A stretch of 64,000 nt of DNA, taken from Ancistrus triradiatus. Taxonomy: Eukaryota; Chordata; Actinopteri; Siluriformes; Loricariidae. Below, piece by piece: positions 32,051-43,754 of the stretch. Below the pieces are notes generated by a model, which saw nothing but the letters and a program-made list of their open reading frames with translations, made no database searches and was not told the DNA's origin. The stretch's first letter is position 1. Every line of letters starts with the position of its first letter. The DNA is taken from the NCBI GenBank assembly GCA_025084515.1, contig JAJAGP010000884.1:186001-250000 (forward strand), written 5' to 3'. The position numbers were made by a program, and so were the translations under genes.

Positions 32051-32625
32051 CATACATATATACATACATACACCACACTGAAGCTGTGGAATTAGAAATA
32101 ATGGATCCACGTTTGCTTTGTGGATATTTGCAAGTTATGATTTAAAACAATCTCCATGCAGGAAACTACGGAGTAGCCTAATGAACGAAAGTAATTTCTA
32201 GTCCAATTATCATACGCTGCTCATGCACCATCAAATGTTTCTAAAGGCATCATTCTCTCACCATACGAATTCCCTCTGCATACTGATGAACAATGACCTG
32301 AGTTGTTGACTGATAGCCTAACGCGTACAGATTTGTTAACATCCAACGCTTATTTAGCTGACTATTCTGGACGTACCCGCAATAAACTTGCATGTAATGC
32401 ACCGCAAAATTGGTGCAAATCACAGCAGCAGCGCATAAAGCGGCGCTAAATCAGTATGAAATTGGAGCATAGCACCCGGGTGCACAAAGGCAGCTTCAAC
32501 TCCATTGTGCTGCTTGGACGCTGTATTTTCACGCTGTTTTCACGCTCAAATGTAACAGTCTGCATTACCCAGAGAAAGGGAAAATTCTGGGTTTTTAGCA
32601 GTATGAGATGCTTGACATGATGTTC
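32051..32625. other. Intergenic desert
   Basis: No exon. A GC-richer patch lies at 32400-32560. Confidence 0.3.
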
Positions 32626-32629
32626 GAAA

Positions 32630-34345
32630 TAAAGACCATAAATACAAGAACGTTTTAACTCTTTAAAGTGACATTTTCATTCTCATACCGACTTAATCCA
32701 ATCCATCTCGCAGGGCACAGTGTTTTCAGTATTGACAATACGACATTATTTCTCATTCCATTCAAGTATTATTTGCTTTTTCACAAACACGTTGTTAATG
32801 AACAACGTAGCCTAAGTACGGGTACAAGTCGTTCCTGGTTCAATGTTATTGACGAAGCTCTTAAAAACTGAATCTTTTCCAAATATTTTCTTAAACGTTT
32901 CATAGATGTAACCGTAGCTATACAAAATATTGTGACTTTTAAAGAATGCAGACTTTCATATTTCCATTTAACTGAAAGGAAAACTGAAGATTAAACTAAC
33001 ATAAAAAAACATACCTATAACTACACAGGTTCCCAGTAATTAACAATCCATTGCAGTGTTTTATTCAACTAAAGGCTTGTAAAAGTTTGAATGTGATGTG
33101 TAATTAATGCAGATTTATCTGAAGAACCGAGACAAATTTTAATCTTAATAGCCATAAATTAAAATGTAAACTAAGCCTACGACTGGCTATAATCAAGATA
33201 TCATTAAAGAGAAATGGCAGGTTGTCTTTTATTATAGTCAATACAGTCTTCTTTAAAGAACGAATAAATGAAACAAAAATATAAACTATACTATTATTAT
33301 TATATATTTTAGCCTATAAAATGCGTTATGTTACAGCTTTCTTTCCGTCTAAAAAGACTATACCAGGGCAACAAATGGGTCAAACCCAAAACTGGAACAT
33401 CAGTGTTGTTCCACTCAATGGTAATGGCTTCAGACATTTGACCAGCAGAAACATGTTTCCAAGTTACTTTGTGTTTAATTTTAAACCTAGACCATAAATA
33501 CAATAACGCTTTAATCCTTTACAGTGTCATTCCATTTTCATACCAACTTAATCCAATTCAAGGTCGCGTTGGAGCAGGGCTAAACAGGGCACACTATTAA
33601 GACAAAATAAAAACTTAATATCTTATCAGTATTGACAATAGCCTAAGACGTATCATTTGTCATTTCATTGAGCAGATATATACTGCACGTTTTAGCCTTC
33701 ACTGCAATGCATCTTCATTCATACTTCATTGTATTCCCCTTCAAGATCCAACCTTACGCTCATATAACCCTTAATGGACGTTCCTGTAATTACCATGTCC
33801 CGGCATTAACGTGCTAATGAACAATACCTTTTTCGTGCAAAAGAAAAAGTTTATTGCATGTAATTGTATAATTGCCACACTAATTGTTGTTAACAAGTCG
33901 CAGAATGCGTCAAATTACTGTATCGGATCTCCCTGCTGTGCACGGCTACAAAGGGCGCATAGGGTTAATGAGTTACAAAGCGGGAAAAGTGAAAGCGGCC
34001 CCGGGGTAGAGAAGTCTTTTCATAAACATGTACTCAACTTGTTGTTTCAACGGAACGTATTATCATACCAAGTAAGGGCACAAGTCGTTCTGCTTCATTG
34101 TTATTGACGAGGCTCTTTAAAGTCAAATTGGAGGGAAAAGTGGGCCTGTCGCATGACAGACATAAACAGCACGCACACATTCCTCTGTATTGCACAGGCA
34201 AGGTGATGCAAATACATTTCATTTTATTGCGGTGTCATAAGTTTGTATTATGACAGAAGTGGACTGTAAAATGCAAAATGATTACATATAGCCTACCTAT
34301 GTCCTGTGGGCAAAAAAATGGGCCAAACCCAAAATTGCAGTTGAA
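32630..34345. repeat. Diverged direct duplication, block B
   Basis: Two direct copies about 856 bp apart. Copy 1 starts GACCATAAATACAAGAACG (32633) and copy 2 GACCATAAATACAATAACG (33489). Both then have CGACTTAATCCAAT-like DNA, CAGTATTGACAATA, and a pair of matching segments at about 32813-32872 (GTACAAGTCGTTCC, GTTATTGACGAAGCTCTT) and 34067-34125 (GCACAAGTCGTTCT, GTTATTGACGAGGCTCTT). Copy 1 also holds the block A series at 33010-33500. Confidence 0.6.
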
Positions 34346-34429
34346 TTTGTATTATAGCCTGATAAAATACTGTACAACGCAGTTATCTGAAACATAAAGA
34401 TTGTTCAGGATTTGTTAGAGGTCTCTTTG

Positions 34430-34660
34430 AGAACATCATGAACATGACAGTTGACCTTCCGTTGCATGACATTATTCTTCAGTGGCCTTCCCAGTCACCG
34501 GATACGAATCCAAAAGAACACTTTTGTGATGTGGTTATAAGGGAGATTCACAGCAAGAAAGTGCACATGCAAAGCGCTAATTGATGCAATTATGTCACCG
34601 TGGATTTGGCACAAAGAATTTGAGATGTTTTGAGAACAAACTATCTGTAGGTGTTACCCT
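34430..34660 (+). mobile_element. Tc1-like transposase C-terminal fragment
   Basis: Readable as ILQWPSQSPDTNPKEHFCDV, the motif around the last catalytic residue of Tc1-like transposases, followed by a stop. No ends kept. Confidence 0.65.
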
Positions 34661-35365
34661 GTCTTAGTACATATAGTGTTACTGACATTTGTTGATAAAC
34701 AACTATGTAACAAATCCTGAGCAGTTTTAATTTCAGATAAAGATTGTTTTCGTATAATTTGATCAAATCTACACACACCAATTGTTTTAAGTAGATTGCA
34801 AGACATACACTATCTCAGTATCAATATTTTTATTTAATAGGATTGGCGTATCTAGTTCAAATCTTGCAGTCCTAATGCAAACCATTCTTGATATGGTAAA
34901 CTTGAGACAGAACACAATATACGTTTTAGAAGAACCAAAGTGAAACAGTACCACAATACTAAATAAAATCAATGTATTTTGCATAGGTCTAACGTTCTTG
35001 CTGACGCACATGTATTCTGAGAGGTAGGCTAACGCACGTGCTCTTTAAATTATTCTACCAACGAATGCAAAATATCTCTTAACAGTATTGTTCAGGTCAT
35101 CTGAGAGCGAAGCAAATCGGAGAACCGCCTCAAAACCATTCAGAGATTCAATGCAAAATAAGAGGAAGCAAAAGGCTTCCCACACGGTTGCACACCGCCC
35201 ACAAGCACCTTGAATCTAAATCTACACATAACCTAATATTTCACACAACCTGGTAGAGGTACACAGATGAAAAACACCAGGCCATGTCTCTGTTTGCTTG
35301 GTCTGATCAAACACATAGTATCATGAATTTCTATTGACTGCTCTGTAGGTTATTTAAGGGTCTTT
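34661..35365. other. Intergenic desert
   Basis: No exon or repeat recognised. Confidence 0.35.
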
Positions 35366-35369
35366 ATTT

Positions 35370-35665
35370 TGGTGCAGGCGCACAATGGCCTGTGTTTGGA
35401 TGTGTGCACTGGGGTTAGGCGCTGAAAAGGCGAGCGGCACACATTAACATCGCTTTGGGTTTTCTCAAGCCTTGAAATGAACTGGCGGAAAGTAACTTTA
35501 TAACCCGCTGAAGGATGAAGCCTTTGTTCAGGCTCCTCTTGAAAAACACAAGCGACTATAACAAAAGGAGAGCCGTCTCATTGTTCAGCACTAAATCTTT
35601 GGTCAGTGATGCGCCTTGAATTGCAAAGCATCTGTCATTTACTCTGCAGCCATTTCAGGCCATTT
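35370..35665. promoter_or_regulatory. GC-richer island, candidate conserved non-coding element
   Basis: Unique-looking sequence with GGCGCACAATGGCC at about 35378 and a SOX-like ACAATGG core, plus TCATTGTTCAGCAC at about 35578. It stands out from the AT-rich flank. Function is inferred, not shown. Confidence 0.25.
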
Positions 35666-36024
35666 GTATAAGAATAAAAACGACCTACTTTGTGGACACT
35701 GCTACTGGTGAAAAGTATCAAGACAAAGACTAAGCCTCTGAAGTAAAAAAAATGTAAATAATAAAATCAGAGATCATATTAAAATATTTGGTATATGGGT
35801 ATTGACTGTTTCCGTGGATAGCACACTGCTCTTACTCCAGGCAACCTGTTTTTGTCGGATCCGAAATATTTTTACTTCTTTCAATTATTTTACACCAAAA
35901 TGTACAAGTCGCACTGATGATCCCCAAAAATACTCAGCCCTTTCTTTTGTGAACATTTGCATAAGCAATAACAGATTGCAATTCAATAAAGCATAATCTC
36001 CTGCACTTATATAATAAATGTGCC

Positions 36025-36027
<3 letters not shown>

Positions 36028-36066
<39 letters not shown>
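36028..36066. repeat. (AT)n microsatellite
   Basis: About 19 AT units. Confidence 0.95.
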
Positions 36067-36068
<2 letters not shown>

Positions 36069-36198
36069 TAAAAATCTATAAAAATATGAAAATGTTACGC
36101 ATTGGGACGCCGTTGGAAAAGTTAACACAAAGTGTAAAAACTCTGCAAGGAAAATATGACCTTCAGTGATAATGACAGATGAACAAGTCAGTCAAGTT

Positions 36199-36281
36199 CT
36201 GAGACATCGCAAAAACATTAGATCGCCTGGAAAAGTAACAAAAATTAAATTTTTTGATCTAATGTTTTTGCAGTGTCTCAG
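36199..36281. repeat. Long hairpin, miRNA-precursor sized
   Basis: 26-nt arms at 36199-36224 and 36256-36281 pair with only two mismatches, around a 31-nt AT-rich loop. It could be a snap-back remnant of a mobile element or a hairpin RNA. Nothing in the arms matches a miRNA family that I know. Confidence 0.5.
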
Positions 36282-36615
36282 AGCTATCCAAATGAACACG
36301 CATTACACGAGCTAAATCGTATGTTGTTAAAGAAGCTAATTAAACTTTAGAGAGGTTTAGATACAACGATGAAATAAACCACAACGGGAATGTTTTTTTA
36401 ATCGATCGAAATGCAACTTATTGAACTAATGAAGTAACCTCAACACATGAACAGTTTTATACCAAGCTTTTATGTTCTAATAGTGAATAAATATTAAACT
36501 GGACAGTGAGCTACACTTGCCAGAAACGGTTAAATTGTATATAAATAAATTAGAGGCAAGAATCTTTAATTAACCTTGTTAAATATGTTCATTAAACAAG
36601 TCCGGTCCATCAGAG

Positions 36616-36804
36616 TTATGCCTCACTGCTGGATGTGGAGGGGGCTGAGTTCCCTCGGACGCTGCTCATGTTGCTGCTGAATTGCCGCTTGTTCAGAGCA
36701 TTGAATGCTGCGTTGTGCTGAACTGGAGGACGAACCGTGAAGCAGGAACGAATCGCTTCATTGGCGAAACTCAGCGTGGAGCATAAGTCTCCTATATATT
36801 CCCT
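36616..36804 (-). CDS. Unidentified terminal coding exon (candidate)
   Basis: A 63-codon open stretch starts directly after a pyrimidine-rich acceptor (GTTGTTCTTTAG, AG at 36805-36806) and ends in TAA at 36616-36618. It has no start codon of its own, as expected for a last exon. It reads REYIGDLCSTLSFANEAIRS, then CFTVRPPVQHNAAFNALNKR, and a Ser-rich end (SVRGNSAPSTSSSEA). It is much more GC-rich than its flanks. The first 20 residues loosely resemble the last helix of a kinesin motor (STLxFAxxA), but this is not enough to name it. No upstream exon could be found between here and 47 kb. It may be a relic or a chance frame. Confidence 0.4.
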   Translation of the reverse strand, partial: REYIGDLCSTLSFANEAIRSCFTVRPPVQHNAAFNALNKRQFSSNMSSVRGNSAPSTSSSEA

Positions 36805-37260
36805 CTAAAGAACAACAAATTGTCGATTTCATCCCAATTGCATGTCAAGAGACTCATGCCCACCCACAAGGTTTTCATACCCACATTCGGGCTATTAAGT
36901 GTATGACCGAGGTTTCTTATAGATCAGGGAAGATCAGTTGATTGGTTTATTTATTCATTTATTTGTGTTTAATATTGCCTCCTAGGAGAATTTGAAAAAT
37001 TACCCAACAAATTATGAAAGTGGAAGAAAATTAAAAACATACTATCCATCCATTCAAACAATGTTACTTGCAGTAGCAGGTTCTAAATACACTGTTTGAT
37101 AAGCTGAATGACTGAACGTTTAGGACAACCTGACAGTTCATAGCAGAAACATTACTTCCTCAATTTATTTTTTATTTCTTTTCACACAAGGTAATATTAA
37201 CAAATCAAAGTCCACAACATCCCCAGCCAAAATACAAAAGAGCTATTGATAAAACCCCGA
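36805..37260. other. Intergenic, nothing recognised
   Basis: AT-rich. Upstream exons of the candidate at 36616-36804 were sought here and not found. Confidence 0.35.
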
Positions 37261-37265
37261 ACAAA

Positions 37266-39065
37266 AGTCAGTCAAGTCAGATTTATTTATATAGTGCTTT
37301 TTACAATTGAGCATTGACTCAAAGCAAATGTACACTTTTAGATTATCTTCTAATACAGTCGTATGAAAAAGTTTGGGCACCCCTGATAATTTTCATGATT
37401 TTAGTTTATAAATCATTGGTTGTTCAGATCAGCAACTTGAGTTAAATATATCATATAGCAGATGAACACAGTGATATTTGAGAAGTGAAATGAAGTTTAT
37501 AGGATTTACAGAAAGTGTGCAGTAATTATTCAAACAAAATTAGGCAGGTGCAATAAATTTGGGCACCCCCAACAGAAAAATTTTTACATCAAATATTTAG
37601 TATATCCTCCTTTTGTAGAAATAACAGCCGCTAAACGCTTCCTACAGCTTCCAGTCTGGATTCTGGTTGAAGGTGCTTTGGACCATTCTTCTTTAGAAAC
37701 ATCTCCAGTTCAGTCATCTTTGATGGTTTCCAAGCATGGACAGCCCACATTTTCAGTAATATTCATGTCTGGGGACTGAGATGGCCATTCCAGAACGTTG
37801 TACTGGTTCCTCTGCATGAATGCCTTAGTAGATTATGAGCAGGGTTTGGGGTCGTTGGCCTCGGTGCAACTTTGTCACTGATTCTTGAACATTGTTCTTA
37901 AGAATCTGGAGATATTAACTGGAATCCATGCGACCCTCAATTTTAACAAGATTCCTAGTACCTGCACTGGCCACACAGTCCCGCGGGCATTATGGAACCG
38001 CCACCAAATTTTACTGTGGGTAGCAAGTGTTTGTCTTGGGATGCTGTGTTCCTTTTCCGCTCCTTGTTATGTCAAATAACTCAATTTTAGTTTTTCATCA
38101 GTACACAGCACTTTATTACAAAATGAAGCTGGATTGGAAAGCTTCTTCTTCTGCATTACTCTCCCATACAGCCTCTCTTGTGCAAAGTGCGCTGTATAGT
38201 TTTGAACGATGAACGATGAACAGTGACACCATCTTGCAGCAATTATGAGGTTGTAGGTCTTTGGAGGTGGTCTGTGGCTTGACTATGCCTGTTCCTCTCA
38301 CCATCCTTCGCCTCTGCCTATCTGAGATTTTTTCTTGGTCTGCCACTTCGGGAGTTTCCTTAACTAGAACTTGTGCCTGTGTCTTTCCTCCATTGCCTCA
38401 CTAATGTTCCCTCACAGTGGAAAACTGACAGCTGAAATCTCTGAGAGAGCTTTTCCTTTTCCCTGAACCATGATGTTGAACAACCTTTGTTTTCAAGCCA
38501 TTTGAGAGTTGTTTTGAGGCTCCCATGTTGCCACTCTTCAGGGAAGATGCAAAGAGGAGAAAAACTTCCAATTGGCCACCTTAACACTTTCTCATAGTTG
38601 GATTCACTTGTGTATGTAGATCAAGGGTCAATGAGCTTACAAAACAAATTGTGTGTTCCAATAATTAGTGCTAAAGGTATTCGAATGACAAGGGTGAACA
38701 AATTTATGCACCTGCCTAATTTTGTTTGAATAATTACTGCACACTTTCTGTAAAACCTATAAACTTAATTTCACTTCTCAAATATCATGGTGTTCATCTG
38801 CTATATGATATATTTACCTGAAATTGCTGAGCTGGACAACCAATGATTTATAAAGAAAAATCATGAACATTATCAGGGGTGCCCAAACTTTTTCATACCA
38901 CTGTATCTGCGGCCAATCCCAAATTGAGCAAGCCTAGGGCGACAGTGGAAAAGAAAAACTCCCTAAACGTTATGAGGAAGAAAACTTCGGAGAACCAAGA
39001 CTCAAAAAGGGACCCAACCTCCTTGGGTGGCATAGATGATAAATGTAAAGCGAAACTAATTTATC
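37266..39065 (+). repeat. Dispersed repeat, family A, split by Tc1 copy B
   Basis: The left half (37266-37345; TCAGATTTATTTATATAGTG) and right half (38906-39065; GAGCAAGCCTAGGGCGACAG, CCTCCTTGGGTGGC) are parts of one repeat now separated by the Tc1 element. A less interrupted copy of the same repeat lies at 39425-39625. Confidence 0.65.
37356..38903 (-). mobile_element. Tc1-like transposon copy B, 1.55 kb, dead
   Basis: Same family as copy A (5441-7109), in reverse orientation. TA duplications sit at 37354-37355 and 38904-38905; ends are CAGTCGTATGAAAAAGTTTG and its diverged complement. The minus-strand transposase begins near 38580 with a helix-turn-helix (KLSQRFQLSV at about 38430-38460) and is broken by frameshifts and stops. 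It is about 120 bp shorter than copy A through scattered deletions. Confidence 0.92.
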
Positions 39066-39424
39066 TAATCAAATAAGATTTGTAGTAAGAGTTCAAATAA
39101 AATGACGTAAAAATATGCATATTGGCATTATAAGGAATAAAACAAAAGTGGCAGTCCCTGACAAAACAGCTTTTTAAATTCAGTTTTATTAGCAGACAGC
39201 AATCTTACATCCAGAGGCTCAATACACCAAATAACGTTCATTATGAAAAAAACTATTTCTAGATTTATTTAATATCAATTTTTAGAACTAAAACTAGAAA
39301 CAGGTTGAATAATTGTAATATTTGAACAATAGGGTTAGGCTCCCTAAGACACAACTAATTTACCATATTGTTGCGCATAAGTGCCTGAACAACAAAGTAG
39401 GCTATATATAAGCTGCAGACCTAC

Positions 39425-39625
39425 TTCAAGTCAAATTTATTTATAAAGCACTTTTAACAACAGAGCATTGTTTTAAAACGATCTTTGCAACGACCACATG
39501 CCTAACTGAGAAAGTCTAGGGAAGCACTGGTAAGGAAAAACGACTTAAATGTTATAAGGAAGAAACCTTGGGTGGACCAGTACTCAGAAAGGGTCCCAAA
39601 CTACTTGGACAGCCTAGATGATATA
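39425..39625 (+). repeat. Dispersed repeat, family A
   Basis: TCAAATTTATTTATAAAGCA to GGACAGCCTAGATGAT; matches the split copy around Tc1 copy B. Confidence 0.6.
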
Positions 39626-40855
39626 CGCAAGAATTAAACAATGTTACCTGATTGTTAAGTTTTTATTAATAGTTTAAATGAATAAAATAAAATATAACAA
39701 TAGGCTATAACGACTATGATAAATTAAACATACTACAATATTATGAAGAGCATAGGCTAATAAAATAACAGTGAAACAAATGTGTGCCCAACCCTGCCCC
39801 CTGCAGGACATCACACTTCACTTTTGTGAGCATATAGCATACATTATTTACATAAACATACTGGTAACGGTCTCTCAAGTAGGATAAAAAAAAGGAAGTA
39901 GCAATCGTTTAACACCCATCTTATTTTCCAACCTAAACTGTAAAATATCATGTTCTCTAATGTCCAATACTACACTTAAATCTAATAGAACAAGAAAAGA
40001 GATGTGTCCTGTGTGACAGGACATTTATAGTTCTCCAAGTACCTCAATTAACTATACAGCAGATGATAAACTACTTTTTTTTCTAAAGTCTTGGAGAGTA
40101 AAGGGAGATTTGGAATCGGGTCTATAATTAGACAGCATGCTAGGGTGAAGTTTGGATTCTTTAATCAGAAGTTTAATAAACACACATTTAAAGGATTTGG
40201 CCACATGGCCATGACTATGGGACGAAATTCAGTGAATGACTAAGGGACAGTTCATTATTGGTAATTAAGATATTCTAGAAGTTATTCACAGCTATTTAAA
40301 CGGTCTACGCCAGTGCTCCATTTAAGAGGATGCTAAATAGCTGGACATTGTGATAAACTTTGAGCTATAAACCAAATATTTTCAATTTTGTAATTAAATA
40401 AATTCATGAAATCATTACTGTAATGGCAGAATTCCAGAATCAATTTCTGTAACGTTTCTAGTTAGCTTGGAGACTGTATTACATTAAATCTAGGATTGTT
40501 CTTATTTTTCTCTGTTAGTGAGAAGTACGTCGATTTAGCTTTAGTAAGGGCATGCTTACTCTGCCATGCAATTCCTCCTGGAATACCTCCAATTGACTAT
40601 ATCGCCACTTGTGTTCTATATTCGGAGCAGTTCGTTGTAATTTATGGATGCGGTCATTACACCATGATGCAAGCCTTCTTCGAAGAATTCATTTGATCCT
40701 ATACATAAGTAAAATATGTTTCAAAAGTAACAGTACTTTTACTCTACCCATCTCTGTTAGCATAGTTAAGAAAACATCTTGCTGTAAGTTGAAGCATGTC
40801 CAGTGGGTGGCAACATTGTATTAGGGTAGGCAGTGTTTACATGTACTGTGAAAGG
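39626..40855. other. Intergenic; possible old antisense retroelement
   Basis: The section 40070-40300 has the feel of antisense retroelement DNA, but no protein motif could be confirmed. ORFs at 40496-40696 and 40609-40824 are unrecognised and probably chance. Confidence 0.3.
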
Positions 40856-40859
40856 AATG

Positions 40860-41312
40860 ATTTATAAGAGAGTAGTGAGACCAGCCTTGTTGTATGGGTT
40901 AGAGACAGTGGCACTGACAAAGAGACAGGAAGCAGAGCTGGAGGTGGCAGAAATTAAGATGTTGAGGTTCTCTTTAGGAGTGTCTAGGGTGGGACAGGAT
41001 TAGGAATGAGATCATCGGAGGGACAGCACAGGTTGGAAAATTGGGAGACAAAATTCAGGAGGGAAGACTGAGATGGTTTGGACATGTGCAGAGGAGGGAT
41101 AGTGGATATATTGGTAGGAGGATGTTGGAGATGGAACTGCCAGGCAAGAGACGGAGAGGAAGACCAAAGAGGAGTTATTTGGTTGTGGTGAATGAAGATA
41201 TGCAGGGAGTTGGGGTGAGAGTAGAGGACGTGGAGGACAGGGTGAGGTGGAAACATTTAACTCGCTGTGGCGACCCCTGGTAAAGGGAGAAGCTGAAAGA
41301 AGAAGAAGAAGT
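40860..41312 (+). mobile_element. LINE 3' end
   Basis: Sister of 17310-17895 without the SINE. It starts further upstream (RPALLYGLETVALTKRQEAE), has a one-base insertion frameshift near 40991, and ends with CGACCCCTGGTAAAGGGAGA then (GAA)n. Confidence 0.8.
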
Positions 41313-41712
41313 GTTTACATGTACTGTATATTAACTCGCTGTGTAAAACGTTTATGTCGGCTAAACTTAGCTACAGTCTACATAAAGTTAGTTAGGAAAT
41401 TACAAAATCTGCTCCAACCTTCCTACTAACCTACTAACTATTTTACTCCACCAAATTTGCATTACACTTTGACAGCATCCTCAATTCATGCAAATGAAAA
41501 AAATGCAAACAACTCAATGGCATAATACATTTTGCTGTTAATCAGAATTGGTGCTAATGCAGCTCTGGCTCTCTGCAATAAAGTAAATGGCAGAATATAC
41601 TTGATACATTTAGCAGTGGTACACTTGCTCAAGTGCTACTCTAGGTAAATCTCTAATTAAACGAAAAAAAATCAGTCAGTATAAAGGTAAAGAATAAAGA
41701 ATAAAAATTGTA
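41313..41712. other. Intergenic, nothing recognised
   Basis: No exon or repeat end seen. Confidence 0.35.
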
Positions 41713-41713
41713 T

Positions 41714-42003
41714 CATTAGAATAAGGTCCATCGTGAAGAAGGTTACACAGTCTTTGATCTAGTGCCTTCAGGTGGCCCTGTCACAGCAATGACTTTAGGC
41801 TGATATTTGAATATTTAAATGTCTCAGCACAGGAACTGGTCCATTTGGAGAAATTACACTGAGGACTTATGGAATGTTCTTTGTGTTTGAGCAGTGGTTA
41901 TAGATCCCATAGCCGAGTGACACCGTAGGCAGGAGGGTGGAGGAGTTGGTAATCTCTGCCACAGCAAATCTCATCAGCTGGAACTTCTGATAAGCAAATT
42001 CAT
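41714..42003 (-). pseudogene. T1R taste-receptor exon 2 relic
   Basis: On the minus strand this reads EFAYQKFQLMRFAVAEITNS then STLLPTVSLGYGIYNHCSN. It aligns with exon 2 of the intact receptor at 47760-53454 (YQMFQMMRFAVEQINN; STVLLPNITLGYEIFDLC). After frameshifts it goes on with YQPKVIAVTGPPEGTRSKTV, a stop, and TFFTMDLILM, again in the order of the T1R ligand-binding domain (PxVIxxxGP ... PFFTMxLIPM). At least two frameshifts/stops and the lack of the exon 2 donor make it dead. No other exon of this copy was found nearby, so the rest of the gene has been lost. Confidence 0.85.
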
Positions 42004-42129
42004 CAAATCAATATCTAGATAAAAAGAGCAGGTGAGAAGTGAAATCTTGAAAAGAAAACATTTTTCCCCTAAGTACTGAACTATTGTAAAAGTGTAAGAT
42101 TTGCTAACTTGAGAAATGTTCGTTTTCAC

Positions 42130-42372
42130 TCACTTGCTTTCCATAGCTGCTTAATACAATAGAGGGAGGGACAGGGCTAACCGGCAGCACAGGGCATAAG
42201 TCAGAACACCAACTGACTAAATCGATGCATGTTTTTGGAATATGGGAGGAAACCGGACTAACCGGATGAAGCTCACGCAGACAAGAAAAGAACATCACAG
42301 AACTCCACACAGGGAGCGGCCAGGCTTGGACTTGAACCCAGGTCTCTGTGAGGCAACTCAGCTAAATCACTA
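42130..42372 (-). repeat. Dispersed fish repeat, family H
   Basis: Contains GCATGTTTTTGGAATATGGG and GACTTGAACCCAGGTCTCTG in the same order as in the copies at 27140 and 59025. Confidence 0.55.
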
Positions 42373-43738
42373 CGTCACCATACATCCTCTGTTACTTTTC
42401 AAACACAAGTTTAATGTAACGCAAATTAATGATATGTATATTTTAGTGCTAGTTTTAGCGTACATCTTAGGAGTAATCATGTTGCCCTGCACATACTCTG
42501 GAAGGCAAGACTCACCTGCTGCATGCTATGCTTACTGGGAAGGACTGGCATTTTCTGGAAAAACATAATTTAAAGAAAAAATCCACCCAGCAGATAATCT
42601 CCTCGTGTCCTGAACTCAGATGATGAGCAGGTGATGATGAAGTAGATTAACAAAATCCAAAAGCAAAACATAAATGGTCATCCGATGCATTTTCAAGCAT
42701 TTCACGACAAAATGCAGAAAGAGTGAAGAGGATGAAAAGTAACACGTTTCCACTTGATGTATAACTTGATGTTAACAAAATAAATTACTAAAACCAAAAT
42801 CCACCATGCCAGTGCATTTCACAAATATGTACTTTTCCCTCTCAGTATCTTGAATGGATTATTTGAATAGAATGACCAAAGTAATCACTACTGGGTATTA
42901 CCAAGTATTAAAATGGAATTGTAAAACTACAAATTCCCATTATTCAGGATTTGAGTCTTGACTGATTGCAGTATTGCAATATGCTTAAGTGTGCTTGTTT
43001 ACGTCAGATATGATGATGTAGGATCATCTTGGGATATAAAAGCTAACACTAAATCCACTGTATCCAATGTGTCACAGCATTAATAAGATGTATATAAGCT
43101 GGGTAAATGTGATAGACAGCTGCATATCTTCACCAAAGCATGTTAAACAGATTATGCTCAGGACCAAAGATGAGACCCAGCCAATTTGGTAGCAATCAAA
43201 CTGACATTGGAAATGCATTACGTTCATTGTAGGATATGGATCTTTTGAATTGATGCTACATCCCAAAAGAATAAATTAACAGAAAAATGAACGATTTATG
43301 TATTAAAATGACTTAATATTTTTACACATTTTAGCATAATATCAGGTTTATTCATTTCACGTTTACAAGTACTGTATTAATTTTGAGAAACACAAGCCAG
43401 GGAGATCTTAGCATTTGCCATTCAAAGCAGTGGGTGGCGATACAAACATCCGTAAGCACTCGAAAGAAACATGAAGCAATGCGATGATTTTAAGAAACTT
43501 TGTGGTTATAGAAAAACACCTGAGGCAGCAACCCCACCACATGCACGATTCACTTGTCATGATACCCATGAAATGTCCTCCCTCTCCTGGTTCTCATTCT
43601 CTTTAAATGTATTTTATTTGACTGAACCCGAGTAATATATCAAAAATGTTAGACAAACATGTAAATGTATATTTTTTTCTATTGATAGTTCATCTATCTT
43701 ACTTCTGAAGTTAATCAGAATAACCAGACACCCCCAGG
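42373..43738. other. Intergenic, nothing recognised
   Basis: Mostly AT-rich; no family-like ORF, no T1R exon found. Confidence 0.35.
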
Positions 43739-43754
43739 AAAAAAAATGTAATTT

